Source of the DNA: Chloroflexota bacterium | GTDB lineage: Bacteria; Chloroflexota; Anaerolineae; B4-G1 | NCBI GenBank assembly: GCA_003648125.1 | Contig: QMOE01000005.1 | Span: forward strand, 1 to 17,727 | Reading direction: 5' to 3' | Length of the DNA stretch: 17,727 bases | Notes under the pieces: generated by a model | Seen by the model: the letters and a program-made list of their open reading frames with translations, nothing else | What the model was told of the DNA's origin: nothing | Databases searched by the model: none | Program-made: the position numbers and the translations under genes | Shown here: in pieces, positions 1-7,092 of the stretch | Layout of the letters: every line of letters begins with the position of its first letter | Numbering within the stretch: position 1 is the stretch's first letter

Positions 1-25
1 GGGAATTGCTGCCTCTGAACAGAAA

Positions 26-340
26 GGCAGGTTTGGAAACCTGCCCTACAGTCAGCGCGATTTCCAATCGCGGCTACAGCGCGCAAACGCCCCGGAATAT
101 TGAAAAGATACGATTTTTCGTACCTGCTTTGAAAATAGACTCGACTTTGTAGGTCACGCTTGGAGCGTGAATTCCGTGCGAATCGTCGCGCTACAAGCAC
201 GACCTACTGACAATTTAACATTCAACCGCCGATGGAAAATGGGTTTTGGAAACTAGTGGCGTTTATCCGCATCCGCTCCGTAGGAGCGACACCTGCGGTT
301 TAGCTGCCGCCGGGTGGCGGATAAGAAACCCGCCCTACAG
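26..340. repeat. Cluster of short variable palindromes in gene-free DNA
   Basis: This stretch has no credible gene but is dense in small hairpins with different stems. They are 26-45 (9-bp stem, GG loop), 57-71 (GCGATT, loop TCC), 109-122 (TACGA stem), 154-170 (TCACGCT, loop TGG), 274-288 (CGCTCC, loop GTA) and 307-320 (CCGCC). GTAGGTC at 149-155 pairs with GACCTAC at 201-207 and encloses one of them. The 15-mers at 37-51 and 326-340 (AAACC[T/C]GCCCTACAG) differ at one base, and CTACA/TGTAG words flank several hairpins. I read this as a decayed cluster of intergenic palindromic repeats. No transposase or CRISPR spacing is seen. Confidence 0.55.
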
Positions 341-377
341 ATTTGTGCCCCAGATTGTCGAGATGTTTAACAAGATG

Positions 378-406
378 TTGCGAGATTGGCTCACTGAGGG
401 TATAAT
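378..406 (+). promoter_or_regulatory. Predicted sigma70-type promoter for the site-2 protease operon
   Basis: TTGCGA (378-383) and TATAAT (401-406) are separated by exactly 17 bp. Transcription would begin near 413 and give a leader of about 88 nt before the ATG at 501. It is the only strong candidate upstream of the 501-7015 gene run. Confidence 0.6.
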
Positions 407-455
407 GTAATCTGTAATGGGTTTGCCTGCTAGATACAGGCTGAGAGAAAAAGCG

Positions 456-480
456 AAGCGGGCGTTATAGACGCCCGCTT
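456..480. promoter_or_regulatory. Perfect 10-bp hairpin in the 5' leader of the site-2 protease gene
   Basis: AAGCGGGCGT (456-465) and ACGCCCGCTT (471-480) pair perfectly around the loop TATAG. On the plus strand no T-run follows, so it is not an ordinary terminator for plus-strand transcription. On the minus strand it is followed by a T-rich stretch (complement of 447-452), so it could end antisense transcripts. Its position 20 bp before the start codon also allows an mRNA-stability or translation role. Confidence 0.45.
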
Positions 481-500
481 CTGACTGAGAGTGAGGAAAA

Positions 501-1826
501 ATGGATTGGATTAGCATAACATTCTGGCTGATCGGCACATTGATCGTCGTGCTGGGGCCTTTGATCTTGATTCACGAGTTGGGGCACTATGTTTTTGCCA
601 AGTTGGCGGGGGTGCGAGTCGAAGAGTTCGGTTTTGGCTTTCCCCCTCGTTTGTTCAAGCTGTGGTACGGCAAGGGGTATCTCGAAATCGGCAGTACGCG
701 CGTGATCATCCCCCCCAGCCTGCGGCGGCCTTCCGGGTTAGAGGTGGGAGCCTGGGTGGACGCCATCACCCAGAAGCAGGATGACGGCTCCTACCTCCTG
801 CGCCGCCTGACGGTACTCGATCCCGCTACGGATGACTTGACGCTCAAGCGGGAACTCGTGGACGATGGTGTGCGTATGCGCGGCGAGGTGACTCTCCTGG
901 AACCGGGCACCCTGTACAGCCTCAACTGGTTGCCCCTAGGTGCCTTTGTGCGGATGACCGGCGAGGATGACCCATCTGACCCGCGCAGCCTGGCCGCTCA
1001 ACCCAAACGCTGGCGCGTGGCGATCCTGGCGGCGGGGGCGGTGCTCAACATCATCGTCGCTATCCTGCTGAGTATCAGCGTTTACACCTCCGGCTCGCCA
1101 GAAAAATGGGTAGTCGAGATCACCAACGTGGAGCCGGGAAGCGCCGCCGATGAGGCCGGTCTTTTGCCGCACGACGTCATCCTGGCCGCCGACGAGGAGC
1201 GCATTGAGGATGGCCTGGAACAGTTGCGCCGCATCATCCAGGCCGCGCCGGAGAGAACAATCGAATTGACCATCTTGCGCAATGATGAGACGCTGGCCCT
1301 GATGGCGACTCCGCAGCGTGACTCCGCCGGACACGGACTGCTGGGCATCTGGATGGCCCCCTGGCCCGACCGGAGCGGAGTGCGGAGCTATCGCTTACCC
1401 GAAGCGCTGAACGCCGGCATTGACGATATCGTCAATGCCGTAGTGATGACCGTGCAGCTCCCGGCTAAACTTGCCCAGGGCGACGTAACCCCTCAGGAGG
1501 CCCGCCCTGCCAGCATAGTCGGCATCAGCCAGGTGCTGACCATCAGCTTACAGCAGAGCGTCGAATGGGGCATGACATTCCCTGTGCTGCGAACCGCCTC
1601 CCTCATCAGCCTGGCCTTGGGTCTGACCAATTTGCTTCCACTTCCGGCCCTGGATGGCGGGCGCATCTTTTTCGTGCTCGTCGAGGCGTTGCGCGGCCGC
1701 CGCATCCCGCCCGAGCGCGAAGCTATAGTTCACCTTGTGGGTATGGTGGTACTGGTCAGCTTGATGGTTTTCGTAATGTTGCAGGATTTCATCAACCCGA
1801 TTATTCCCTGGTCGTTGCTAAAGTGA
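501..1826 (+). CDS. Site-2 protease family (M50, RseP-like) intramembrane zinc metalloprotease
   Basis: Predicted polytopic membrane protease of the M50/site-2 family, which cuts membrane proteins such as anti-sigma factors inside the bilayer. The N-terminal membrane segment carries the zinc motif HELGH at residues 25-29. A second segment at about 172-195 contains AAGAVLN. A PDZ domain lies at about 205-280 (VEPGSAADEAGL). The third zinc ligand is in NLLPLPALDGG, Asp385, and a last membrane segment follows near the C-terminus. Between residues 60 and 150 is a soluble insert larger than in the compact bacterial forms. The ATG at 501 has GAGG at 493-496. It heads the plus-strand run, and the next ATG is 1 nt after its stop. 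The substrate is unknown; the family call is secure, orthology to RseP is not. Confidence 0.93.
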   Translation: MDWISITFWLIGTLIVVLGPLILIHELGHYVFAKLAGVRVEEFGFGFPPRLFKLWYGKGYLEIGSTRVIIPPSLRRPSGLEVGAWVDAITQKQDDGSYLLRRLTVLDPATDDLTLKRELVDDGVRMRGEVTLLEPGTLYSLNWLPLGAFVRMTGEDDPSDPRSLAAQPKRWRVAILAAGAVLNIIVAILLSISVYTSGSPEKWVVEITNVEPGSAADEAGLLPHDVILAADEERIEDGLEQLRRIIQAAPERTIELTILRNDETLALMATPQRDSAGHGLLGIWMAPWPDRSGVRSYRLPEALNAGIDDIVNAVVMTVQLPAKLAQGDVTPQEARPASIVGISQVLTISLQQSVEWGMTFPVLRTASLISLALGLTNLLPLPALDGGRIFFVLVEALRGRRIPPEREAIVHLVGMVVLVSLMVFVMLQDFINPIIPWSLLK

Positions 1827-1827
1827 G

Positions 1828-2769
1828 ATGGAGCAGACATTAGACACCTTACTCGACGAGTTGCGCGCAAGCGCCGAAATGCCAGCCCAGGCCTCGCTAT
1901 ATCACCTTTCCAGCCTGGAAGCAGAAGCGGTGGGGCGCGTGCGTGAGGCCTGGTTGGATTGGCCCGTCGAACTGCGCCGCCGGCTGGTCGCCAGGCTGGT
2001 GGAATTGGCCGAAGCGGATTTCGAGGTGGATTTTGGCGCAATTTTCCGCCTGGGGTTGAAAGACGAGGACGGTGACGTGCGGGCGGCGGCCATCGAGGGG
2101 CTATGGGAAGATCAAGACGTGCGCCTGGTCTCCTCCCTGGTGGCTCTTTTACTGGAGGACGAGGTTCCCACCGTGCGAGAGGCCGCGGCCAGGTCGCTGG
2201 GCCGCTTTATCCTGCTGGGCGAACTGGCCAAGATTCATCCTGATCCGCACACCAGAGCGTACCAGGCCCTCCTGACCGCGTGCCGGGACACAGAGACACA
2301 AGTGCGTCGCCGGGCGCTAGAATCGCTGGCCTACGCGGGGGATGAGACCGTGGCCGACCTGATCCGTGAGGCTTACGTCGCCACGGAGGAAAAGGTACGG
2401 GTCAGTGCCGTCTTTGCTATGGGGCGCAGCGCCGACCCCTGCTGGGCCAAGCACGTACTGCGTGAACTCTCCAGCCCCAGCCCTGCCATGCGCTACGAAG
2501 CTGCCATAGCCTGCGGCGAGTTGCAACTCGACGCAGCAGTGCTCGACCTGGAAGAACTGGCCGACGACTCTGACCCCGAGGTACAAGAGGCGGCTCTGTG
2601 GGCGCTGGGGCAGATCGGCGGCGACAAGGCGCGCGAGATACTCGAATTCTACCGCGACGCAGAAGACGAGGCCACGCGGGCGGCGGCCGAATCCGCCCTG
2701 GATGAATTGACATTCCTGTGTGGAGATTTGTCAGATTTCTTAGCGGGGACGCTCCGAGAGCCTGATTGA
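1828..2769 (+). CDS. HEAT-repeat protein
   Basis: A 313-aa acidic protein made almost wholly of HEAT/PBS-lyase-type helical repeats. At least six units of the form 'D(E/P)xVRxAAxxxLG' are visible, for example DGDVRAAAIEGL, VPTVREAAARSLG, ETQVRRRALESLA, EKVRVSAVFAMG, PEVQEAALWALG and EATRAAAESAL. There is no signal peptide or membrane segment, so it is likely cytoplasmic. Such repeats form a curved solenoid used for protein-protein contacts; lyase activity should not be assumed. The start lies 1 nt after the site-2 protease stop, which implies translational coupling and suggests an adaptor role for its neighbours. That role is inference. Confidence 0.85.
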   Translation: MEQTLDTLLDELRASAEMPAQASLYHLSSLEAEAVGRVREAWLDWPVELRRRLVARLVELAEADFEVDFGAIFRLGLKDEDGDVRAAAIEGLWEDQDVRLVSSLVALLLEDEVPTVREAAARSLGRFILLGELAKIHPDPHTRAYQALLTACRDTETQVRRRALESLAYAGDETVADLIREAYVATEEKVRVSAVFAMGRSADPCWAKHVLRELSSPSPAMRYEAAIACGELQLDAAVLDLEELADDSDPEVQEAALWALGQIGGDKAREILEFYRDAEDEATRAAAESALDELTFLCGDLSDFLAGTLREPD

Positions 2770-2775
2770 TGACAA

Positions 2776-3975
2776 ATGGCAAATTGTGAAAGGCAGTTGA
2801 TCGCCAGCTTTATCATACTGTGCCTGTTGCTGACCCCCTCCGTTGCCGTAGCCGAGGGCATCACCGTGGTCGAGAGCATGGCCGACCACAGTTTTGCCCA
2901 GCAGATCACCTTTACGCTGCGGGCCGTCTCCGACGCCGAAATCAACGCCGTCTACCTGTTCTTCCGCGCCACGGGTGACGAGCAGGCCGAGTCCGCGCTC
3001 GTAAATATCGAGCCGGGCCGCGAGATTGACGTCAGCTACACGCGCGATCTGCGCCATTTCCCTCTGTCCCCCTTTACCCAGATTACCTTTTGGTGGCGGA
3101 TTGAGGATAGCGCGGGCAACACCTTGACCACCGATCCGCAGCAAATCGAGTACACGGACAACCGCTTCCGCTGGGAGCAGGCTGGCGGTGACGGCATCAC
3201 CGTTCACTGGATCGAGGGACACGGCGACCCGATCTTTGGTCAAGCGGCGCTCGACATCGCCAGGGCCAGTCTGGAAGAGATCAACGCGGAATTACACGCC
3301 CCGCTGCCGGAATCCATTGCCATCTACATCTACGACGCGCAACACAACCTCGATGCGGCCATGCTGCTCACGGGGCACGACTGGGCGGCCGGCCAGGCCC
3401 GCCCCGAGTTGGGTGTCGTCATTGTCGCCATTCCATACGAGGATGGCTACACCTCGCGTATGGAGCGCTACATCCCGCACGAAATCACCCATCTGTTGGT
3501 TTACCAGGACGTCACGCCGGCCGGCTACAAATACGTTCCAGAGTGGCTGGACGAGGGGTTGGCTATGGCCAACGAACGGTCGCCGACATCCGAGCTATCC
3601 CTGGCCCTCGAAAGAGCGCGGGAGGAGGGGCAACTTTTTTCTCTCGATTATCTGTGCGTCCCTTTCCCACCTGATCGGAACGCCGCGTTGCTGGCTTACG
3701 CTCAGAGCGGCAGTGTGGTACGTTTCATTCGCGAGCGGTATGGCGCTGAAAAAATACGCGGACTACTGGCGGCCTACGCCAACGGGGCTAGCTGCGCCAG
3801 CGGCGTGCAGGACGTTCTGAACGTCAGCATCAGCGGCCTGGATACCGCATGGCGGGCCAGTCTGGAGCCGCGGGGACCCTGGCGGGTATTGTTTGATCAA
3901 ATCGGCGTCTGGGTGGGATTGTGGCTATTGAGTCTGCTGGTGGCCGTGCCGATGATCGGCAAGCTCAGACCCTAG
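2776..3975 (+). CDS. Secreted, membrane-anchored peptidase-MA-like zinc metalloprotease
   Basis: A 399-aa protein with an N-terminal signal sequence (hydrophobic residues about 9-26, likely cleavage after AVA), an extracytoplasmic body and a C-terminal transmembrane helix (about 376-393) ending in a basic tail. The catalytic zinc motif is HEITH at 235-239, with general base Glu236. WLDEG follows, so Glu260 is the probable third ligand, which is the gluzincin arrangement of the peptidase-MA family. The first ~130 residues look like a beta-sandwich accessory domain (WWRIEDSAGN). It starts 6 bp after the HEAT-repeat gene, with no clear Shine-Dalgarno, so coupling to upstream translation is likely. 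With the site-2 protease it gives the operon two membrane-associated metalloproteases. Its substrate is unknown. Confidence 0.82.
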   Translation: MANCERQLIASFIILCLLLTPSVAVAEGITVVESMADHSFAQQITFTLRAVSDAEINAVYLFFRATGDEQAESALVNIEPGREIDVSYTRDLRHFPLSPFTQITFWWRIEDSAGNTLTTDPQQIEYTDNRFRWEQAGGDGITVHWIEGHGDPIFGQAALDIARASLEEINAELHAPLPESIAIYIYDAQHNLDAAMLLTGHDWAAGQARPELGVVIVAIPYEDGYTSRMERYIPHEITHLLVYQDVTPAGYKYVPEWLDEGLAMANERSPTSELSLALERAREEGQLFSLDYLCVPFPPDRNAALLAYAQSGSVVRFIRERYGAEKIRGLLAAYANGASCASGVQDVLNVSISGLDTAWRASLEPRGPWRVLFDQIGVWVGLWLLSLLVAVPMIGKLRP

Positions 3976-3993
3976 GGGTTTGAAGGAGACGTT

Positions 3994-4527
3994 ATGCGCA
4001 ATATCGTCGTCTTTGATGTAGAGACTCAATACCTCGCCGACGAGGTAGGCGGTTGGAGCCACATCCGCGATATGGGCCTGGCGGTCGCCGTGACCTATCA
4101 CGCTGCCGAGGATGTCTACCGCGATTACACCGAGGAGCGGGTGAGCGATCTCATCGCCGCCCTGCGCGAGGCCGACCTGGTGGTCGGTTACAACCAGATC
4201 CGCTTCGACTATGAGGTGCTGCGCGCCTACACCGATGATCCATTGACCGACCTGCCGACGGTTGATATGCTGCGCGACCTTCACCAGACGCTCGGTTGGC
4301 GGCCCAAACTGGATGGGATAGCATCCGCCACGTTGGGCGAGGGCAAGAGCGCCGACGGGTTGCAGGCCGTGCGCTGGTTCCGCGAGGGCCAGGTGGACAA
4401 GGTGATTGCTTATTGCCGCAAGGATGTGGAGGTCACCTGGCGGGTGTACGACTTTGGGCGGAAGAACGGCTACGTCCAATACCACGACCGCCGGCGGCGT
4501 ATGCACAAGGTCCCTGTGCGCTGGTAA
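3994..4527 (+). CDS. DEDDy-type 3'-5' exonuclease-like protein (RNase H fold)
   Basis: A 177-aa stand-alone domain of the DnaQ-like exonuclease superfamily. Motif Exo I is DVE (Asp8, Glu10), Exo II is GYNQIRFD (Asp72), and Exo III is YCRKD (Tyr140, Asp144), giving the YxxxD signature of the DEDDy subgroup. These four acidic residues normally bind two metal ions for nucleic-acid hydrolysis. It resembles the RNase H-like domain often found next to helicases or B-family polymerases, but no such partner domain is fused here. It is preceded by a strong AAGGAG at 3983-3988, so it may be translated independently of the upstream genes. The substrate, RNA or DNA, is not evident. The C-terminus is very basic. 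Confidence 0.8.
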   Translation: MRNIVVFDVETQYLADEVGGWSHIRDMGLAVAVTYHAAEDVYRDYTEERVSDLIAALREADLVVGYNQIRFDYEVLRAYTDDPLTDLPTVDMLRDLHQTLGWRPKLDGIASATLGEGKSADGLQAVRWFREGQVDKVIAYCRKDVEVTWRVYDFGRKNGYVQYHDRRRRMHKVPVRW

Positions 4528-4533
4528 CAGTAG

Positions 4534-5439
4534 ATGTTTGTCCCTGCTTATCTGGCGTTGCATCGCTCGGGCGAACTAGAGCGGCGCGTGGAGGCTGCCT
4601 ACGAGCAATTGCATGCCTGCAATTTCTGTGGTCGTGAGTGCGGCGTGGACCGTTACGAGCAGCCCGGCGATTGCCGAACCGGGACGCGGGCCGTGGTCGC
4701 CAGTTATGGCCCGCATCACGGAGAGGAGCGCCCGCTGCGGGGTTATCGAGGCTCTGGTACTATTTTCTTTGCCTGGTGCAACCTGAACTGCCAATTCTGC
4801 CAGAACTATGAAATCAGCCAGTTAGGGCACGGGGATGAGGTGGAGCCGGAGGACATCGCTGCGATGATGTTGACTCTCCAGAATCGGGGTTGTCACAACA
4901 TCAACCTGGTCTCCCCCACGCACATAGTGGCCCCCATCCTGGCGGCCCTCCTCATCGCTGCCGAGGCTGGGCTGCGATTGCCGCTAGTCTGGAACACCGG
5001 CGGCTACGATTCGCTCGCCGCGCTGGCGTTGCTCGATGGTGTGGTGGATATCTATATGCCGGATATAAAGTACGCCGCCGAGGAGACGGCCCGCAGGTAC
5101 TCAAAAGTCAGGGACTATCCGGCGATCAACCAGGCCGGTGTCAAAGAGATGCACCGGCAGGTGGGCGATCTAACCCTGGACAGAGATGGCATTGCGCTGC
5201 GCGGGCTGCTCGTGCGTCACCTGGTGCTGCCTGGGGGACTGGCCGGAACGGACGAAATCGCCCGCTTCCTGGCAGAAGAGGTCTCGCGCGATACGTACAT
5301 CAATGTGATGGATCAGTACCGGCCTTGCTACAAAGCCAGCGGATTGCCGCCGCTCGACCGTCGTCTCACGGACGCGGAATATGAGCGAGCACTGCGGCAG
5401 GCCCGCGACGCCGGCCTGCATCGCTTTGACGAGAGATGA
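4534..5439 (+). CDS. PflX-type radical SAM protein (pyruvate formate-lyase activase homologue)
   Basis: A 301-aa radical SAM enzyme. The 4Fe-4S motif is CNLNCQFC (Cys82, Cys86, Cys89), preceded by GSGTIFFAWC. An extra N-terminal cysteine set (Cys29, Cys32, Cys36 and Cys47, within CNFCGRECG and GDC) is typical of the uncharacterised PflX branch (COG1313), not of PflA itself. NTGGYDS and DIYMPDIKY match the SAM-binding barrel strands of this branch. The protein is presumably cytoplasmic. No formate-lyase-type glycyl radical enzyme is visible in the window, so the target is unknown. The start is 6 bp after the exonuclease stop and no strong Shine-Dalgarno is seen, so coupling is likely. Confidence 0.87.
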   Translation: MFVPAYLALHRSGELERRVEAAYEQLHACNFCGRECGVDRYEQPGDCRTGTRAVVASYGPHHGEERPLRGYRGSGTIFFAWCNLNCQFCQNYEISQLGHGDEVEPEDIAAMMLTLQNRGCHNINLVSPTHIVAPILAALLIAAEAGLRLPLVWNTGGYDSLAALALLDGVVDIYMPDIKYAAEETARRYSKVRDYPAINQAGVKEMHRQVGDLTLDRDGIALRGLLVRHLVLPGGLAGTDEIARFLAEEVSRDTYINVMDQYRPCYKASGLPPLDRRLTDAEYERALRQARDAGLHRFDER

Positions 5440-5462
5440 CATAGTTTACTTTTGAAAGTTTG

Positions 5463-5765
5463 ATGGAAGAGAGAGATAAAGTAAAACCAAAAGCCCGTTT
5501 GCACGCCATCATCCACGGGCGGGTGCAAGGGGTCAACTTTCGCTATTACACCACGCACACCGCGCAGCGTCTCGGTCTGACCGGCTGGGTCGCCAATCGC
5601 TGGGACGGTACGGTAGAGATCATCGCCGAAGGGGCGCGCGAATCGCTGGACGAGTTTCGCGCCTTTTTGCACCGTGGTTCCCCCTCCGCGTTCGTGCAGC
5701 GGGTAGACGACGAGTGGGAGGCCCCAACCGGCGAATTTCAACGCTTTGGGGTGCGATACTCATGA
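5463..5765 (+). CDS. acyP: Acylphosphatase
   Basis: A 100-aa acylphosphatase, close to the usual ~90-100 residues, hydrolysing carboxyl-phosphate bonds such as acetyl phosphate or 1,3-bisphosphoglycerate. The hallmark GRVQGVNFR places the phosphate-binding Arg at 27. GWVANRWDG supplies the catalytic Asn at 45. A TTG immediately upstream (5460) is also in frame; the ATG at 5463 is preferred because only one residue separates them. The stop overlaps the next ATG (ATGA at 5762-5765), indicating translational coupling. An acyl-phosphate-hydrolysing enzyme fits a genome segment rich in acetate and glycolysis genes, but no direct link is shown. Confidence 0.92.
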   Translation: MEERDKVKPKARLHAIIHGRVQGVNFRYYTTHTAQRLGLTGWVANRWDGTVEIIAEGARESLDEFRAFLHRGSPSAFVQRVDDEWEAPTGEFQRFGVRYS

Positions 5766-7015
5766 GAAATAATCCCGAACGACTGGCCTGGGTCGTCTTA
5801 CTGCTCTCGTTCTTTACCTGCGTTAGTCTGGCAGTGGGCGTGCCCTTGAGCGTCCGCCATTACATCCTCTACGCTTGTGTGGAGCAGGACGTGACTCTCG
5901 AAGTGCAGCGACCGCCGTTGAGTGTGACCCTGCCCGGCCGGGACCTGCCGATCTCTGTCGCCGATAGAATGGACAACATCCGCGAGCACACGACCGTTGC
6001 CACAGACGCCACCGCCGGCCGGCTCGTGATGCACGCCCCTCAGGTGGATAGCCCTATCGTTGCCGCGGTCCAACTTTACGATAATACAGAGGTGGTCCTT
6101 TCCTCTGCGCGCTCCCCGCGTTTCCTTGCCAGTTCTCTGCCTCACCAGGTCGCTTTGGAGGTGCGGGGCGGACGAGTGCGCATCGGCGTTTCCGGCACCG
6201 ATGACCGGCCTACGACCGTCGGCGTACACACATCCCACGGGACGGTCACGCTGGCGGAGGGAACGTACTGGGTCAGCGTCAATGCGCTGGCGACCGAGAT
6301 CACTGTGCGCGATGGGCACGCCAGTGCCAGCAACAGCGCCGGACAATCAGTCTCGCTCGGTCCGGCGGAACGGGTCATCATTGAGGGAAACAATCAAATC
6401 TTGGGCCCGTTGTCGGCTGCCCGTAACTTGGTCGTCAACAGTGACTTTGCGCTTCCTCTGGATGAGGGCTGGTCAAGTTACAGCAAGGATATTCAGATAG
6501 CCGATCAGCCCGGCGGCCAAGTGCAGAGCACTGAAATAGAGGGCCGTCCCGTCATCGTCATCGAACGTGAAGGCGAGGGGCACGCCGAAACCGGCGTCAC
6601 GCAGCGACTCAATACGGACATTCGTGATTTCAGCTTTTTGCAACTGCACCTTTTGTTGTACATCGAAGAACACAACGTACCGGTGTGCGGCTCGCTGGGG
6701 AGCGAGTGTCCGGTGATGGTGCGGATCGACTACAAAGATGCCGATGGTGCAGATCAGCAATGGCTACAGGGATTTTACTCGCGGCCTGACCCAAACCCCG
6801 ACGGCAATCCACTTTTCTGCGTCACCTGTAGCACCCATAACGAACACATCAAGGTTCCGGAGGATACCTGGTATCCTTACGATTCGGACAATTTGATTCC
6901 ACTACTATCACAAGGTGGCAAAGCGCCAACCTTGATCAAGTCCATCACCGTCAACGCATCCGGGCACACGTACAAAGTCTTTATTGCCGAGGTCGAGTTG
7001 ATTGGGCAGGAGTAG
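5762..7015 (+). CDS. Membrane-anchored FecR-like domain protein with C-terminal beta-sandwich
   Basis: A 417-aa protein starting at the ATG that overlaps the acylphosphatase stop. The upstream in-frame extension lies inside that gene and was rejected. Residues about 8-30 form one transmembrane or uncleaved signal helix, so the body should face outside. A FecR-like beta region with GVHTSHGTVTLAEGTYWVS starts at residue 154. From about 221 onward, NLVVNSDFALPLDEGW opens a galactose-binding-like/carbohydrate-binding-like domain with several cysteines (CGSLGSEC, CVTC). Classical FecR proteins relay iron signals to sigma factors, but no sigma factor or TonB receptor is nearby, so a signalling role is doubtful. 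An envelope or cell-surface role is more likely. It is the last gene before the terminator at 7048-7076. Confidence 0.72.
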   Translation: MRNNPERLAWVVLLLSFFTCVSLAVGVPLSVRHYILYACVEQDVTLEVQRPPLSVTLPGRDLPISVADRMDNIREHTTVATDATAGRLVMHAPQVDSPIVAAVQLYDNTEVVLSSARSPRFLASSLPHQVALEVRGGRVRIGVSGTDDRPTTVGVHTSHGTVTLAEGTYWVSVNALATEITVRDGHASASNSAGQSVSLGPAERVIIEGNNQILGPLSAARNLVVNSDFALPLDEGWSSYSKDIQIADQPGGQVQSTEIEGRPVIVIEREGEGHAETGVTQRLNTDIRDFSFLQLHLLLYIEEHNVPVCGSLGSECPVMVRIDYKDADGADQQWLQGFYSRPDPNPDGNPLFCVTCSTHNEHIKVPEDTWYPYDSDNLIPLLSQGGKAPTLIKSITVNASGHTYKVFIAEVELIGQE

Positions 7016-7047
7016 AGCGGGCCTGTTACCAGCCAGTGTTTGACGAC

Positions 7048-7076
7048 AAAAGCCCTCACATTTTGTGAGGGCTTTT
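7048..7076. terminator. Bidirectional intrinsic terminator between convergent genes
   Basis: AAAAGCCCTCAC (7048-7059) and GTGAGGGCTTTT (7065-7076) form a perfect 12-bp inverted repeat around ATTTT. The GC-rich core is followed by a T-run on both strands. It can therefore end the FecR-like gene's transcript (stop at 7015) and the opposing gene's transcript (stop at 7093). Confidence 0.88.
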
Positions 7077-7092
7077 GCTGTGAGCGGCTCTC

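Noticed and set aside
26..340. CRISPR array or tRNA gene
   Set aside because: The palindromes have different sequences and irregular spacing, with no repeat-spacer pattern; no cloverleaf with a proper anticodon arm or CCA end was found.
3188..3820. Second plus-strand frame inside the peptidase-MA-like gene
   Set aside because: Ser/Thr/Arg-rich shadow in another frame; the HEITH-containing frame explains the region.
5714..5761. N-terminal extension of the FecR-like protein to an upstream GTG
   Set aside because: The extension lies inside the acylphosphatase gene and precedes a normal signal/membrane N-terminus at the ATG overlapping its stop.
5762..7015. Classical FecR iron-signalling regulator
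   Set aside because: No sigma factor, TonB receptor or typical FecR N-terminal cytoplasmic domain is present; only a FecR-like beta region is visible.
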